DNA of 61,618 bases from Deltaproteobacteria bacterium Ga0077550 (lineage in GTDB: Bacteria > Myxococcota_A > Polyangia > Nannocystales > Nannocystaceae), in the NCBI GenBank assembly GCA_001464385.1, contig LNFB01000279.1, positions 1-61,618 on the forward strand, given 5' to 3'. The notes beneath the pieces were generated by a model. It searched no databases. It saw only the letters and a list, made by a program, of their open reading frames with translations, and was not told the origin of the DNA. This document shows, piece after piece, positions 8,036 through 15,634 of this stretch. Made by a program: the position numbers and the translations under genes. Every line of letters begins with the position of its first letter. Within the stretch, counting starts at the first letter, position 1.

Positions 8036-8922
8036 CGACCCGGCCGACGCCACCGCCGCGCGAGTTCGGCGGCCTGCCGCCGATCTCCAACGAGGAGTCG
8101 CGCCTGCTGCAGGAGGTCGTCGAGGAGTACTGCGGGCTGTCGTACGGCATCGGCTCGCCGTTCTTCCTGCAGCGGCGGCTCGGGCCGCGGCTCGCGGCGC
8201 TCGGGCTGTCGACCTTCTACGACTACTATCACTACCTCCGGTACGACCCCGCGGGCGCGCGCGAGCTCGAGGACGCGATCGAGCGCCTCACGACCCACGA
8301 GACCTACCTCTTCCGCGAGCAATACCAGCTCGACGCCTTCGTCGGCGAGATCCTCCCGGAGCTCGCGAACCGCCTCGGGGGATCGCGTCGGCTCACGGTC
8401 TGGAGCGCCGGGTGCTCGACCGGCGAAGAGGTCTACACGATCGCCATGCTGTTGCGCGAGGCGCCGCGGCTGCGCGGGTGGTCCCTGCGCGTGGTCGGCT
8501 CCGACATCAGCCGCAAGGTGGTCGCGCGGGCACGCCGCGGGTGCTACGGCCCATCGAGTTTTCGGACGACGAGCGCGCAGTACCAGAAGGCCTACTTCCG
8601 CGACGTCGAGGGCGGTTTCGAAATTCGTGAGGATCTCCGGGCGATGTGCTCGTTCGGGCAGCTCAACCTGCTCGCCACCGACCGCTACCACGTGCTCGGC
8701 GCCTGCGACGTCATCTTCTGTCGCAACGTGCTCATGTACCTCGCCCCCGCCGCGCGCGCGCGCATCGTCGAGGCGTTCTACGATACGCTCAACCCCGGCG
8801 GGTACCTGTTGCTCGGCCACTCGGAGAGCCTGCTCAACGTCAGCACCCGGTTCGACCTCGTCCACCTGTCCAACGACCTCGTCTACCGCAGGCCCTTGCC
8901 CCCCAAGACCTCCGACCGATGA
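8032..8922 (+). CDS. cheR: CheR-type glutamate O-methyltransferase
   Basis: This 296-residue protein has the two CheR domains. The N-terminal helical domain (about 15-90) ends in RLTTHETYLFREQYQLDAF, matching the conserved N.T.FFR segment. The Rossmann SAM-binding domain has VWSAGCSTGEEVYTIAMLL, VVGSDIS, CDVIFCRNVLMY and PGGYLLLGHSES. CheR methylates glutamates on chemoreceptors using S-adenosylmethionine. No receptor gene lies nearby, so its target must be elsewhere or be another protein. The GTG start overlaps the HEAT-gene stop, and the stop overlaps cheB. Confidence 0.93.
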   Translation: MTTRPTPPPREFGGLPPISNEESRLLQEVVEEYCGLSYGIGSPFFLQRRLGPRLAALGLSTFYDYYHYLRYDPAGARELEDAIERLTTHETYLFREQYQLDAFVGEILPELANRLGGSRRLTVWSAGCSTGEEVYTIAMLLREAPRLRGWSLRVVGSDISRKVVARARRGCYGPSSFRTTSAQYQKAYFRDVEGGFEIREDLRAMCSFGQLNLLATDRYHVLGACDVIFCRNVLMYLAPAARARIVEAFYDTLNPGGYLLLGHSESLLNVSTRFDLVHLSNDLVYRRPLPPKTSDR

Positions 8923-10010
8923 ACGATCCAACCATCGAACGCCTGCGCGTGTTGGTCGTCGACGACTCGGCGTTCAACCGTCAGACATTGGCGGGGATGC
9001 TCGAGCGGCTGCCCGGCGTCGAGGTCGTGGGGCGCGCGACCAACGGCAAGGAGGCGCTGCGGCTGGTCTTCGATCTTCGGCCGCACCTCATCACCCTCGA
9101 TCTCGAGATGCCCGAGATCGACGGCTTCGCGTTCCTGCGGCTGCTCATGCAGCGGCGACCCACCGCGGTGCTGGTGGTGTCGAACCACAGCGCGCGCGAC
9201 GATGTGTTCCGGGCGCTCGAGCTCGGCGCGCTCGACTTCATCGCGAAGCCGGGCTCGGATGTCTCGCCCGAGCTGCGGAGCATCGAGCGCGAGCTGGTCG
9301 CGAAGGTCGAGCTCGTGCGGCGACTGCAGGTCGTGCAGGTGCAGCGCCTGCACGAGCGGGCGGCCGCGCTCCAGCGGGCGCCGTCGGGCGGCGCGGCCAA
9401 CGTCGGCGTCGGTCCGCGCGCGCCGTCTCGGGTGGCCGTGGCGATCGCAGCGTCGACCGGGGGGCCGCCCGCCGTCCAGCACGTGCTCGGCCTGCTCCCG
9501 CGGGACCTCGGTGCGACCGTGCTCATCGCCCAGCACATGCCCGCCCGCTTCACGCGGGCCTTCGCCGAGCGGCTCGATCGCGTGGTGCCGATGCGCGTGG
9601 TCGAGGCCGAGGACGGCGACCTCCTGCTGACGGGCACCGCCTACGTCGGGCCCGGCGCCGCGCACCTCGAGGTCGCGTTGGGGGCCGCGGGACCCGTCGC
9701 GCGCGTGAGCGCGGCCTCCGGCCTTCCGGCCACCGTCACGCCCTCGGCCGACCGACTGTTCCGCTCGGCGGTCTCGGTGTTCGGTCCACGCCTGTGCACC
9801 GTGGTGCTGACCGGGATGGGCTCGGACGGCACGGAGGGCGCCCGCGTGGCGCATGGGGCCGGTGGACTGGTCCTCGCCGAGGACCCGCAGCTCGCGGTCA
9901 TGAGCGGCATGCCGCAGTCCGCGATCGCGGCCGGGGTGGTCCACGAGGTGGGCTCGCTCGATGGGATCGTTCGGTCCGTCCTCGATTTCGTGGTTCGAGC
10001 GACAGTGTGA
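8919..10010 (+). CDS. cheB: CheB-type protein-glutamate methylesterase/deamidase
   Basis: This 363-residue protein has a receiver domain (VLVVDDSAFNR, phosphoacceptor D61 in LITLDLEMPEIDG, lysine in FIAKPGSD) joined by a linker to the CheB esterase domain. The catalytic Ser lies in AIAASTGGPPAV, the His in LIAQHMPARFT, and the Asp in VVLTGMGSDGTEGA. It removes methyl groups placed by CheR and is normally activated by CheA phosphorylation. It is coupled by ATGA to cheR. The next gene starts 16 bases after its stop with its own -10-like element. Confidence 0.95.
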   Translation: MNDPTIERLRVLVVDDSAFNRQTLAGMLERLPGVEVVGRATNGKEALRLVFDLRPHLITLDLEMPEIDGFAFLRLLMQRRPTAVLVVSNHSARDDVFRALELGALDFIAKPGSDVSPELRSIERELVAKVELVRRLQVVQVQRLHERAAALQRAPSGGAANVGVGPRAPSRVAVAIAASTGGPPAVQHVLGLLPRDLGATVLIAQHMPARFTRAFAERLDRVVPMRVVEAEDGDLLLTGTAYVGPGAAHLEVALGAAGPVARVSAASGLPATVTPSADRLFRSAVSVFGPRLCTVVLTGMGSDGTEGARVAHGAGGLVLAEDPQLAVMSGMPQSAIAAGVVHEVGSLDGIVRSVLDFVVRATV

Positions 10011-10016
10011 TACGCT
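10011..10016 (+). promoter_or_regulatory. TACGCT -10-like element at the end of cheB
   Basis: TACGCT, preceded by TGTGA, directly follows the cheB stop and ends ten bases before the next ATG. There is no Shine-Dalgarno in the gap. It may give the GAF-cheY-xer part of the operon an internal, nearly leaderless promoter. This is inferred from position. Confidence 0.35.
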
Positions 10017-10026
10017 GCCGACCTCG

Positions 10027-10833
10027 ATGAGCCACGACGCGGCTGGGCCCTCGCTGCAGGCACGCACGCAAGCCTTCTTGCGTGAGTTCTTCGCCAAGGG
10101 CGAGCAGCTCGTCCGCGAGCTGATCGCCGAGAACGACCGATTGCGCCACGCCGTGTCCGCCGGCGAGGGGGAGGCCGGGGCCACCGCGCGCACGATCGAG
10201 CGGCTCTACCGGCAGGTCGCCGAGCTCGAGGCCGAGTGCGCCGAGCTGCGGCGGACGGCGGTCGGCGGTCGCGACTCGGGCACCGGGTTCCGCAACCGGC
10301 TCGACGATCTCGAGCGCGAGCACTATCGTCTCGCTGCGATGTACGTGGCCGGGAGCCAGTTCCACATCGCGACCACGGTCGAAGACGTGCTGCGAACACT
10401 CACCGAAATCCTGCTCAACTTCGTCGGCGCCGGCCGGTTCTCGGTCTACGTCGTCGACGAGGAGCGGCAGACGCTGTTCCCGTTGCTGCGCGAGGGCGCC
10501 GAGCTCGCCGAGCTCGACGAGCTCGCGCTGCCGGGCGAGGGTGGCCTCGCGGAGGTCACGTCGCGCGGGGGTCGCTGGACGGCCGACGCGCCCAGCGGCG
10601 CCGAGCCAGGCGTGCTGCTTCAGCTACCGCTGTACGCCGGCACGCGGCTGGTCGGCCTGGTCCGGGTCGAGCGGCTGCTGCCGCAGAAGGCGGGCCTCGA
10701 CGACGGCGACTCGGGTCTCTTGGAGCTGGTGTCCGAGCACGCGGGGGTGGGGATCGAGACCGCCTGGATCCGCGCCCACGCGCAGGACGTCCCGCTCTCG
10801 CGCGGTGCTCTCGAACGGTTGGTGGGGACATGA
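10027..10833 (+). CDS. coiled-coil plus GAF-domain protein of the chemosensory operon
   Basis: The 268-residue product has a long charged helix at residues 10-105 (FFAKGEQLVRELIAENDRL, LYRQVAELEAECAELRRTA), very likely a coiled coil. A GAF-type sensor domain follows at about 110-255: SQFHIATTVEDVLRTLTEIL, FVGAGRFSVYVVDEE, LLQLPLYAGTRLVGLVRVER, and LELVSEHAGVGIETA. GAF domains bind small ligands or proteins. No membrane segment is seen, so sensing would be intracellular. It could be the input part of this receptor-less system. The stop overlaps the next cheY as ATGA. Confidence 0.8.
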   Translation: MSHDAAGPSLQARTQAFLREFFAKGEQLVRELIAENDRLRHAVSAGEGEAGATARTIERLYRQVAELEAECAELRRTAVGGRDSGTGFRNRLDDLEREHYRLAAMYVAGSQFHIATTVEDVLRTLTEILLNFVGAGRFSVYVVDEERQTLFPLLREGAELAELDELALPGEGGLAEVTSRGGRWTADAPSGAEPGVLLQLPLYAGTRLVGLVRVERLLPQKAGLDDGDSGLLELVSEHAGVGIETAWIRAHAQDVPLSRGALERLVGT

Positions 10834-11252
10834 CGCAGGCGAACGACAACGGGCCCGGTGGGCCGCCCAAACTCACCGCACTGGTGGTCGAAGACAGCCC
10901 GCCGATGCGAAAGATGATCGTGTTCGCGCTGTCGCGCGTCCGCGGTCTGACGGTGGTCGAAGCCGACGACGGCGTCGACGCGCTGCGTCGCATCGCGTCG
11001 ACGAAGTTCGACATCATCATCACGGACATCAACATGCCGATCCTCGACGGCCTGAAGCTGATCAAGCGGCTGCGCGCCGACGAGGCCTATCGCGACGTCC
11101 CGATCATCATCATCACGACCGAGGGCGCCGAAGAGGATCGCCAGCGCGCGCTGGCCCTCGGCGCGACGTCGTACATCACCAAGCCGATCCAGGCCCCGCA
11201 GGTGATCGAGCTGGTGCGCGAGGTCCTCGGCTTGGCCGAGGACCGCCGGTGA
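10830..11252 (+). CDS. CheY-like single-domain response regulator (second copy)
   Basis: This 140-residue receiver follows a 14-residue polar leader. It has ALVVEDSPPMRKMI (E21, D22), phosphoacceptor D66 in IIITDINMP, the switch Thr in IIIITTEGA, and the conserved Lys in SYITKPIQ, so it should be phosphorylated. It keeps the KxMIxFALS-like first helix seen in CheY proteins. It is coupled to the GAF gene by ATGA and to the recombinase gene by GTGA. Two intact CheY proteins in the operon suggest separate outputs or a phosphate sink. Confidence 0.92.
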   Translation: MTQANDNGPGGPPKLTALVVEDSPPMRKMIVFALSRVRGLTVVEADDGVDALRRIASTKFDIIITDINMPILDGLKLIKRLRADEAYRDVPIIIITTEGAEEDRQRALALGATSYITKPIQAPQVIELVREVLGLAEDRR

Positions 11253-12184
11253 CGTCGCTCGACGCCGCCATCGACGAGTACCTGCGGCACCTCCAGGTCG
11301 AGCGGGGGCTGGCCGCGAACACGATCACCGCGTACGCGTCGGACCTGGCCTGCCTCGCCGAGTTCACGCAGGGCCGCGTGGACGATGTCGGCGCGCTCGA
11401 ACCCGGTCTGCTGCTGGAGTTCCTCGGCAGCCTCGGCGGGGCAGGGCAGTCGGCGCGCTCGCAGGCGCGGCGGTGGGTGGCGACGCGGGGGCTCTGCAAG
11501 TGGCTGCGCCGCGAGGGGATGATCGGGGCCGATCCCACGCAGGGCGTCGCAGTCCCGCGCTTCGCCAAGCGGCTGCCGGCGCTGCTGACCCGTGAGGAGA
11601 TCGCCGCGCTGCTCGCCGCGCCCGGCACGACGGATCCCCTCGCGCTGCGGGACACCGCGCTGCTCGAGTTCATGTACGGCAGCGGCTGCCGCGTCAGTGA
11701 GGCGCTCGCCCTCACCCTCGCCCGGCTCGACGTCGACGCCGGCCACGCCACCGTCGACGGCAAGGGTGGCAAGCATCGCCTCGTGCCGATCTCGGCCTAC
11801 GCCGCGACGGCGCTGCGTGACTACCTCACCCGCGGGCGGCCGGTCCTGCTGCGACCCGGCGCCAAGGCGGCGGTGCGCGCGGCCGTGTTCCTCAACGTCC
11901 GCGGCGGTCGGTTGAGCCGCCAGGGCTGGTTCGAGCGGCTCCGGGGGCACGCGCTGGCAGCCGGCATCACACGGCCGATCTCCCCCCACAAGCTACGCCA
12001 CAGCTTCGCCACGCACCTGCTCGAGGGGGGCGCCGACCTCCGCGTCGTGCAGGCGCTGCTCGGGCACGCCGACATCTCGACGACGCAGGTCTACACGCAC
12101 GTCAGCGGCGCGCACACCCGCGCGGCGTACGATCGACATCATCCTCGGGCGGGCGCTCCGGCACGAGCCCGCGCGCGCGCTTGA
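11249..12184 (+). CDS. XerC/XerD-family tyrosine recombinase
   Basis: This 311-residue site-specific recombinase has an N-terminal SAM-like core-binding domain (YLRHLQVERGLAANTITAYASDL) and a C-terminal catalytic domain. Active-site residues are R148 (GSGCRVSE), a hairpin Lys at 172 or 175 (GKGGKHR), H247 and R250 (SPHKLRHSFATHLL), H273 (LLGHADISTTQ) and nucleophile Y282 (VYTHVS). The length and close match indicate the chromosome dimer-resolution type rather than a phage integrase. The GTG start overlaps the cheY stop, an odd operon partner. The C-terminus ends in a short Arg/Ala tail. XerC versus XerD cannot be settled from sequence alone. Confidence 0.9.
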   Translation: MTSLDAAIDEYLRHLQVERGLAANTITAYASDLACLAEFTQGRVDDVGALEPGLLLEFLGSLGGAGQSARSQARRWVATRGLCKWLRREGMIGADPTQGVAVPRFAKRLPALLTREEIAALLAAPGTTDPLALRDTALLEFMYGSGCRVSEALALTLARLDVDAGHATVDGKGGKHRLVPISAYAATALRDYLTRGRPVLLRPGAKAAVRAAVFLNVRGGRLSRQGWFERLRGHALAAGITRPISPHKLRHSFATHLLEGGADLRVVQALLGHADISTTQVYTHVSGAHTRAAYDRHHPRAGAPARARARA

Positions 12185-12499
12185 ATCCGATCCGATCGCC
12201 GGTGGCGACCATGCGCGAGCGCACGGTTGCGCGCGCCATCGGCCGCGTTGTCAGCGGTCGCGATTGCATGCGATGCGGGGCCGATGGCGCCGTTCAGCCG
12301 CGAAATCTGGAGGGAACGGCAGTCGACCGGGCCCGCCGCATGGATTCCGCCGTGCTGCTGGCGAACGCCTCCCCAACTCGGCCAACGAGACCGGCCAACA
12401 AACTACCATGACCCGCAAGTCACGCTTGCGTCGCATCCCGTGATCGCTCTACCGTGTGCCCGAGCACCCACGCGGGGAGCCAGAGGGCACGTCTTGATC
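12185..12499. other. 315-bp intergenic stretch with a perfect 12-bp inverted repeat
   Basis: No convincing gene is seen between the recombinase and the lipoprotein. There is a perfect 12-bp inverted repeat (12233-12244 and 12279-12290, GCGCCATCGGCC and its complement) separated by 34 bases, and a smaller dyad at 12414-12430. A 76-codon frame starting at TTG 12181 has no recognisable composition and is not called. Confidence 0.5.
12414..12430. promoter_or_regulatory. dyad CGCAAG-N5-CTTGCG upstream of a lipoprotein gene
   Basis: CGCAAG, five bases (TCACG), then CTTGCG form a perfect 6-bp dyad 69 bases before the lipoprotein ATG. Its size and symmetry suit an operator for a dimeric regulator or a short hairpin. 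The function is inferred only. Confidence 0.35.
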
Positions 12500-13465
12500 A
12501 TGCACCGTCCATCCTACCGCCAGATCCTCAGCGCGCGCACCGGCGCCGCCGTCGCAATCGTTGCGCTGCTCACCACGGGGTGCCCCGCGGACGATGGGGA
12601 CGCGACCGCCACCGCGGCCACGGGCGACGCCACCGGCAGTCCGACCACCGATCCGGACTCCTCGACCGCCCCCGCCACGGCAAGCGAGTCAGAGACCGAC
12701 ACGAACCCGACCACGACCGGCGACGACACCGATCCGACCGAGGACACCACCGCCGATCCGACGTCGGACACCTCCGCCGCGATGGTCGTCGACTGCCCCA
12801 CCCCGGGCAAGATGCTCTGGGAGGGCGACATCTACATCGACTCGGTCGAGGACATGTCCCTCCTCGAGGGCTACGCCGAGATCGATGGCGACGTGAAGAT
12901 CTTCGACCCCGCCATCGACTCGCTCGACTTCATGGCGTGCATCACGAGCGTCACCGGCAACATCCAGGTGTTCGGGACGACGGCGCCGGACATCGCGGGC
13001 CTCGGCAACCTCACGACGCTCGGCGGCTCGCTCTCGGTGTCGGAGAACCCGAACCTCGTCGAGGTCTACGGCTTCGACGGGCTCGCGGAGGTCGGCGGCG
13101 CGGTCATCATCACCAAGAACCCGGCGCTGACGGGCATCTTCGGCTTCGATGGCCTGGGCGAGATCAAGCTCGGCATCAACATCGACGAGAACCCGGTGCT
13201 CACCCAGGTCACCGGCTTCGACAACCTGGTCGCGCTCGGCACGATGCCTGGCATGGCCGGCAACTACCCGGACCTCTCGATCACCTACAACCCGGAGTTG
13301 CTGACGATCCAGGGCCTCGTCGGCATGAAGGCGCTGGGCGGTCAGATGGTCATCCAGGCCAACCCCAAGCTGTGCATCTCCGAGGTCGAGTCCCTCGCCG
13401 ACATGCTGGAGCAGTGGATCCAGGACATGATGGGCGACACGACCGGCAACAACAACGACTGCTGA
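12500..13465 (+). CDS. surface lipoprotein with receptor-L-domain-like repeats
   Basis: This 321-residue protein has a lipoprotein signal ending in ALLTTGC (Cys28), followed by a Thr/Ser/Asp/Pro-rich linker to about residue 95. The rest is made of leucine-rich, L-domain-like repeats, each about 24 residues: LTTLGGSLSVSENPNLVEV, GLAEVGGAVIITKNPALTGI, GLGEIKLGINIDENPVLTQV, and MKALGGQMVIQANPKLC. Such folds bind proteins or sugars at cell surfaces. The residue after the lipid cysteine is Pro. The ATG is chosen to give the best signal peptide; a TTG six bases upstream is possible. It is a single-gene unit followed by a strong hairpin. Its ligand is unknown. Confidence 0.8.
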   Translation: MHRPSYRQILSARTGAAVAIVALLTTGCPADDGDATATAATGDATGSPTTDPDSSTAPATASESETDTNPTTTGDDTDPTEDTTADPTSDTSAAMVVDCPTPGKMLWEGDIYIDSVEDMSLLEGYAEIDGDVKIFDPAIDSLDFMACITSVTGNIQVFGTTAPDIAGLGNLTTLGGSLSVSENPNLVEVYGFDGLAEVGGAVIITKNPALTGIFGFDGLGEIKLGINIDENPVLTQVTGFDNLVALGTMPGMAGNYPDLSITYNPELLTIQGLVGMKALGGQMVIQANPKLCISEVESLADMLEQWIQDMMGDTTGNNNDC

Positions 13466-13531
13466 GGCGGCGCTCGGGGCGGACGCGGGCTCTCGTTACG
13501 CTCCCTGCGCGGATGTCGACAGGCCCGATCC

Positions 13532-13566
13532 CGACGGGTCGGCCCCGCGACGGGGTCGGCCCGTCG
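13532..13566 (+). terminator. 15-bp hairpin after the lipoprotein gene
   Basis: Arms 13532-13546 (CGACGGGTCGGCCCC) and 13552-13566 (GGGGTCGGCCCGTCG) pair over all 15 positions with two G-U pairs and a five-base loop. Only TTG follows, not a T-run, so it is a strong but non-canonical terminator candidate. Confidence 0.5.
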
Positions 13567-13676
13567 TTGCGTCCGCGGGCCGCTGTGGGTCGCCTGCCGG
13601 CGATCCGCACCGGCTTTGTCCATGGAGCTTGCGGGCCGGCGCCCGCCTTCCCACACTTGCCCGAGATCTCCGCCCC

Positions 13677-14390
13677 GTGTCGGTCGTCACGCACCCCCAT
13701 CTCGCCGCCGCCGCGTTCGGTTTGATGGCCGTCAACGTCGGCGATCTCCGCGTCGCGCTGCTCTACGTCCTCTGCCTCATCCTCGCGGTGACGGTCCACG
13801 AGTTCGCCCACGCCTTCGCGGCGCATCGCCTCGGCGATCCCACGCCCGAGGGGCAGGGGCGACTGACGCTCAACCCGATCGCCCACGCCGACCCGATCGG
13901 CACGCTGCTGCTGCCGATCGTGCTCGGGCTGTTCAGCCCCGGCATGCTGTTCGGCTGGGGCCGGCCCGTGCAGACGCAGCCCCGCTACTTCACCCGCAAG
14001 GTGACGATGCGCGGTGGCATGGCGCTGGTCGCCTTCGCCGGCCCGCTGTCCAACCTGCTGCTCGCGGCGCTCACGCTGGCGTTGATCTGGGGGCTGGACA
14101 AGGGCGGCATCGACCGGGCCTGGCTGTTCGATCCGAGCATGCCGCTGGCGATGTTCTTCACCCTCAACCTGGTGCTCTTCGCGTTCAACCTGCTGCCCCT
14201 GCATCCGCTCGATGGCGGCAAGGTGCTCGGTTGGATCCTCGGCCGCAGGCACCAGCACATCGACGAGTTCCTCCAGCGCTACGGCGGCATCATCCTGATG
14301 GTGCTCGTCTTCGCGGTGCCGCAGGTGCTCCACGCCATCCTCGGTCCGGTGATCAACCTCGGCCTGCGGGCGCTCGTGGCCGTCGTCTAG
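13677..14390 (+). CDS. M50-family site-2 protease-like membrane metalloprotease
   Basis: This protease of about 237 residues has HEFAH (H41, E42, H45) in the first core helix and LLPLHPLDGGK, whose Asp is the third zinc ligand. Membrane segments include VALLYVLCLILAVTVHEFAHAF, MALVAFAGPLSNLLLAALTLAL, LAMFFTLNLVLFAFNLLPL and IILMVLVFAVPQVLHAIL. It has no PDZ domain, so it is the small YwhC/YdjP-type subgroup. It lies 8 bases before scpA, as seen in many genomes. GTG 13677 is chosen; ATG 13725 would also keep the whole core. Its substrate is unknown. Confidence 0.85.
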   Translation: MSVVTHPHLAAAAFGLMAVNVGDLRVALLYVLCLILAVTVHEFAHAFAAHRLGDPTPEGQGRLTLNPIAHADPIGTLLLPIVLGLFSPGMLFGWGRPVQTQPRYFTRKVTMRGGMALVAFAGPLSNLLLAALTLALIWGLDKGGIDRAWLFDPSMPLAMFFTLNLVLFAFNLLPLHPLDGGKVLGWILGRRHQHIDEFLQRYGGIILMVLVFAVPQVLHAILGPVINLGLRALVAVV

Positions 14391-14398
14391 GAGCACCG

Positions 14399-15634
14399 GT
14401 GAACGCGACGATCGAGGGGGACGGCCCACGTCCGGACGGGGCGGGCGATGGGCGTTGCGAGGTCGATCTGCCGCAGTTCGAGGGGCCGCTCGATCTGCTG
14501 CTCCACCTCGTGCGCCGCCACGAGCTCGACATCCTCGACATCCCCATCTCCTTCGTCTGCGAGAAGTACCTCGAGTACCTCGAGGTGATGCGCGCGCTCG
14601 ACCTCGAGACCGCCGGGGAGTACCTGGTGATGGCGGCGACGCTCGCGTATCTCAAGAGCCGCGAGCTGGTGCCGCAGGCGGCCGCCGACCCCACCTCGGT
14701 GGACGGGGTCGACGAGGGCGGGCCCGACCCGCGCGCCGAGCTGATCGCCCGCCTGCTCGAGTACCAGCGCTACCGCGCGGCGGCGGCCGAGCTCGACCGC
14801 ATGCCGGTATCGGGGCGCGACGTGTTCGATCGCGGCGGGTCCGTCGACGTCGAACCGCTCGACTCCGGTCTGGCGCCGATCACCCTGTATCGCCTCGCCG
14901 AGGCCTATCACCGGGTCCTCGATCGCGCGCGTGTGCTGAAGACCCACGAGGTCGTCATCGCGCGGGTCAGCGTCTCGGCGCGCATGAAGCAGCTGACCAC
15001 GCTGCTGCTCGAGCGGTCGCGCTTCGACTTCGAGCAGATCTTCCTCGAGCGCACGTGGACGAGTGAACACGAGCTCCGGGCCATGCTCATCGTCACGCTG
15101 ATGAGCGTGCTCGAGCTGGTGCGGCTCGGTGTGGCGCGGGTGCATCAGCCCGAGGGGGCCGACGCGCTGCTCATCGAGCGCGCGGCGACGGCCGAAGAGG
15201 CCGAGCGCGCCCTGTCGGACTACGACGAGAACGCGAGCTTCGGGCAGCCGCCCCCGCCAGCGCCCGAGCCGGACGCGGACGCGGACGAGCCGTTCGACGA
15301 ATTCGACGACGACGCCACGTCCCTGCTCGGGCTCGACGCCCCGGCGCGCCCAGAGGTCGAGGCGCCGCAGCCGGCACAGACGCCGGCCGACGCCCCGCCG
15401 GAGGAACCCCTTGCGAGCGCGGACGCGGTGACGGAAAACGCCCCCGGGCCCGCGGCGGCGAACGGCCCGGAGCCCGCGAACGAGCCCGCGGTGGCGAACG
15501 AACCGTTCGCCGCGAACGAGGCGGCGGCCGCGAACCACCCGGCCGCCCCGTCCGCCACCCCGCCCCCGTCGCCGCCCGCCACCTCGACACCCGACATGCC
15601 CGACGACGGAACGGACGACGACGATGGTCGATAG
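14399..15634 (+). CDS. scpA: segregation and condensation protein A with a long acidic tail
   Basis: ScpA is the kleisin that bridges SMC heads and binds ScpB in chromosome condensation. Residues 20-265 match the family: VDLPQFEGPLDLLLHLVRRHELDILDIPI, YLEVMRALDLETAGEYLVMAATLAYLKSRELVP, and near the C-terminal winged helix FDFEQIFLE, MLIVTLMSVLELVRLG. Residues 285-411 form an added acidic Ala/Pro tail with repeated AAN, NEP and ANEP units. An AGGAG at 14389-14393 precedes the GTG start and supports it. The end overlaps scpB by 11 bases. Confidence 0.93.
   Translation: MNATIEGDGPRPDGAGDGRCEVDLPQFEGPLDLLLHLVRRHELDILDIPISFVCEKYLEYLEVMRALDLETAGEYLVMAATLAYLKSRELVPQAAADPTSVDGVDEGGPDPRAELIARLLEYQRYRAAAAELDRMPVSGRDVFDRGGSVDVEPLDSGLAPITLYRLAEAYHRVLDRARVLKTHEVVIARVSVSARMKQLTTLLLERSRFDFEQIFLERTWTSEHELRAMLIVTLMSVLELVRLGVARVHQPEGADALLIERAATAEEAERALSDYDENASFGQPPPPAPEPDADADEPFDEFDDDATSLLGLDAPARPEVEAPQPAQTPADAPPEEPLASADAVTENAPGPAAANGPEPANEPAVANEPFAANEAAAANHPAAPSATPPPSPPATSTPDMPDDGTDDDDGR

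Noticed and set aside
11249..12184. Mobile element integrase
   Set aside because: The length and domain layout fit a housekeeping Xer recombinase, and there are no flanking repeats, tRNA or mobile genes.
12181..12411. A 76-codon frame with a TTG start after the recombinase gene
   Set aside because: No recognisable motif, no ribosome site, and it overlaps an inverted repeat; likely chance.
12185..12499. A dif-type recombination site next to the Xer gene
   Set aside because: No A/T-rich 28-bp dif-like sequence with the usual Xer-binding arms is visible.
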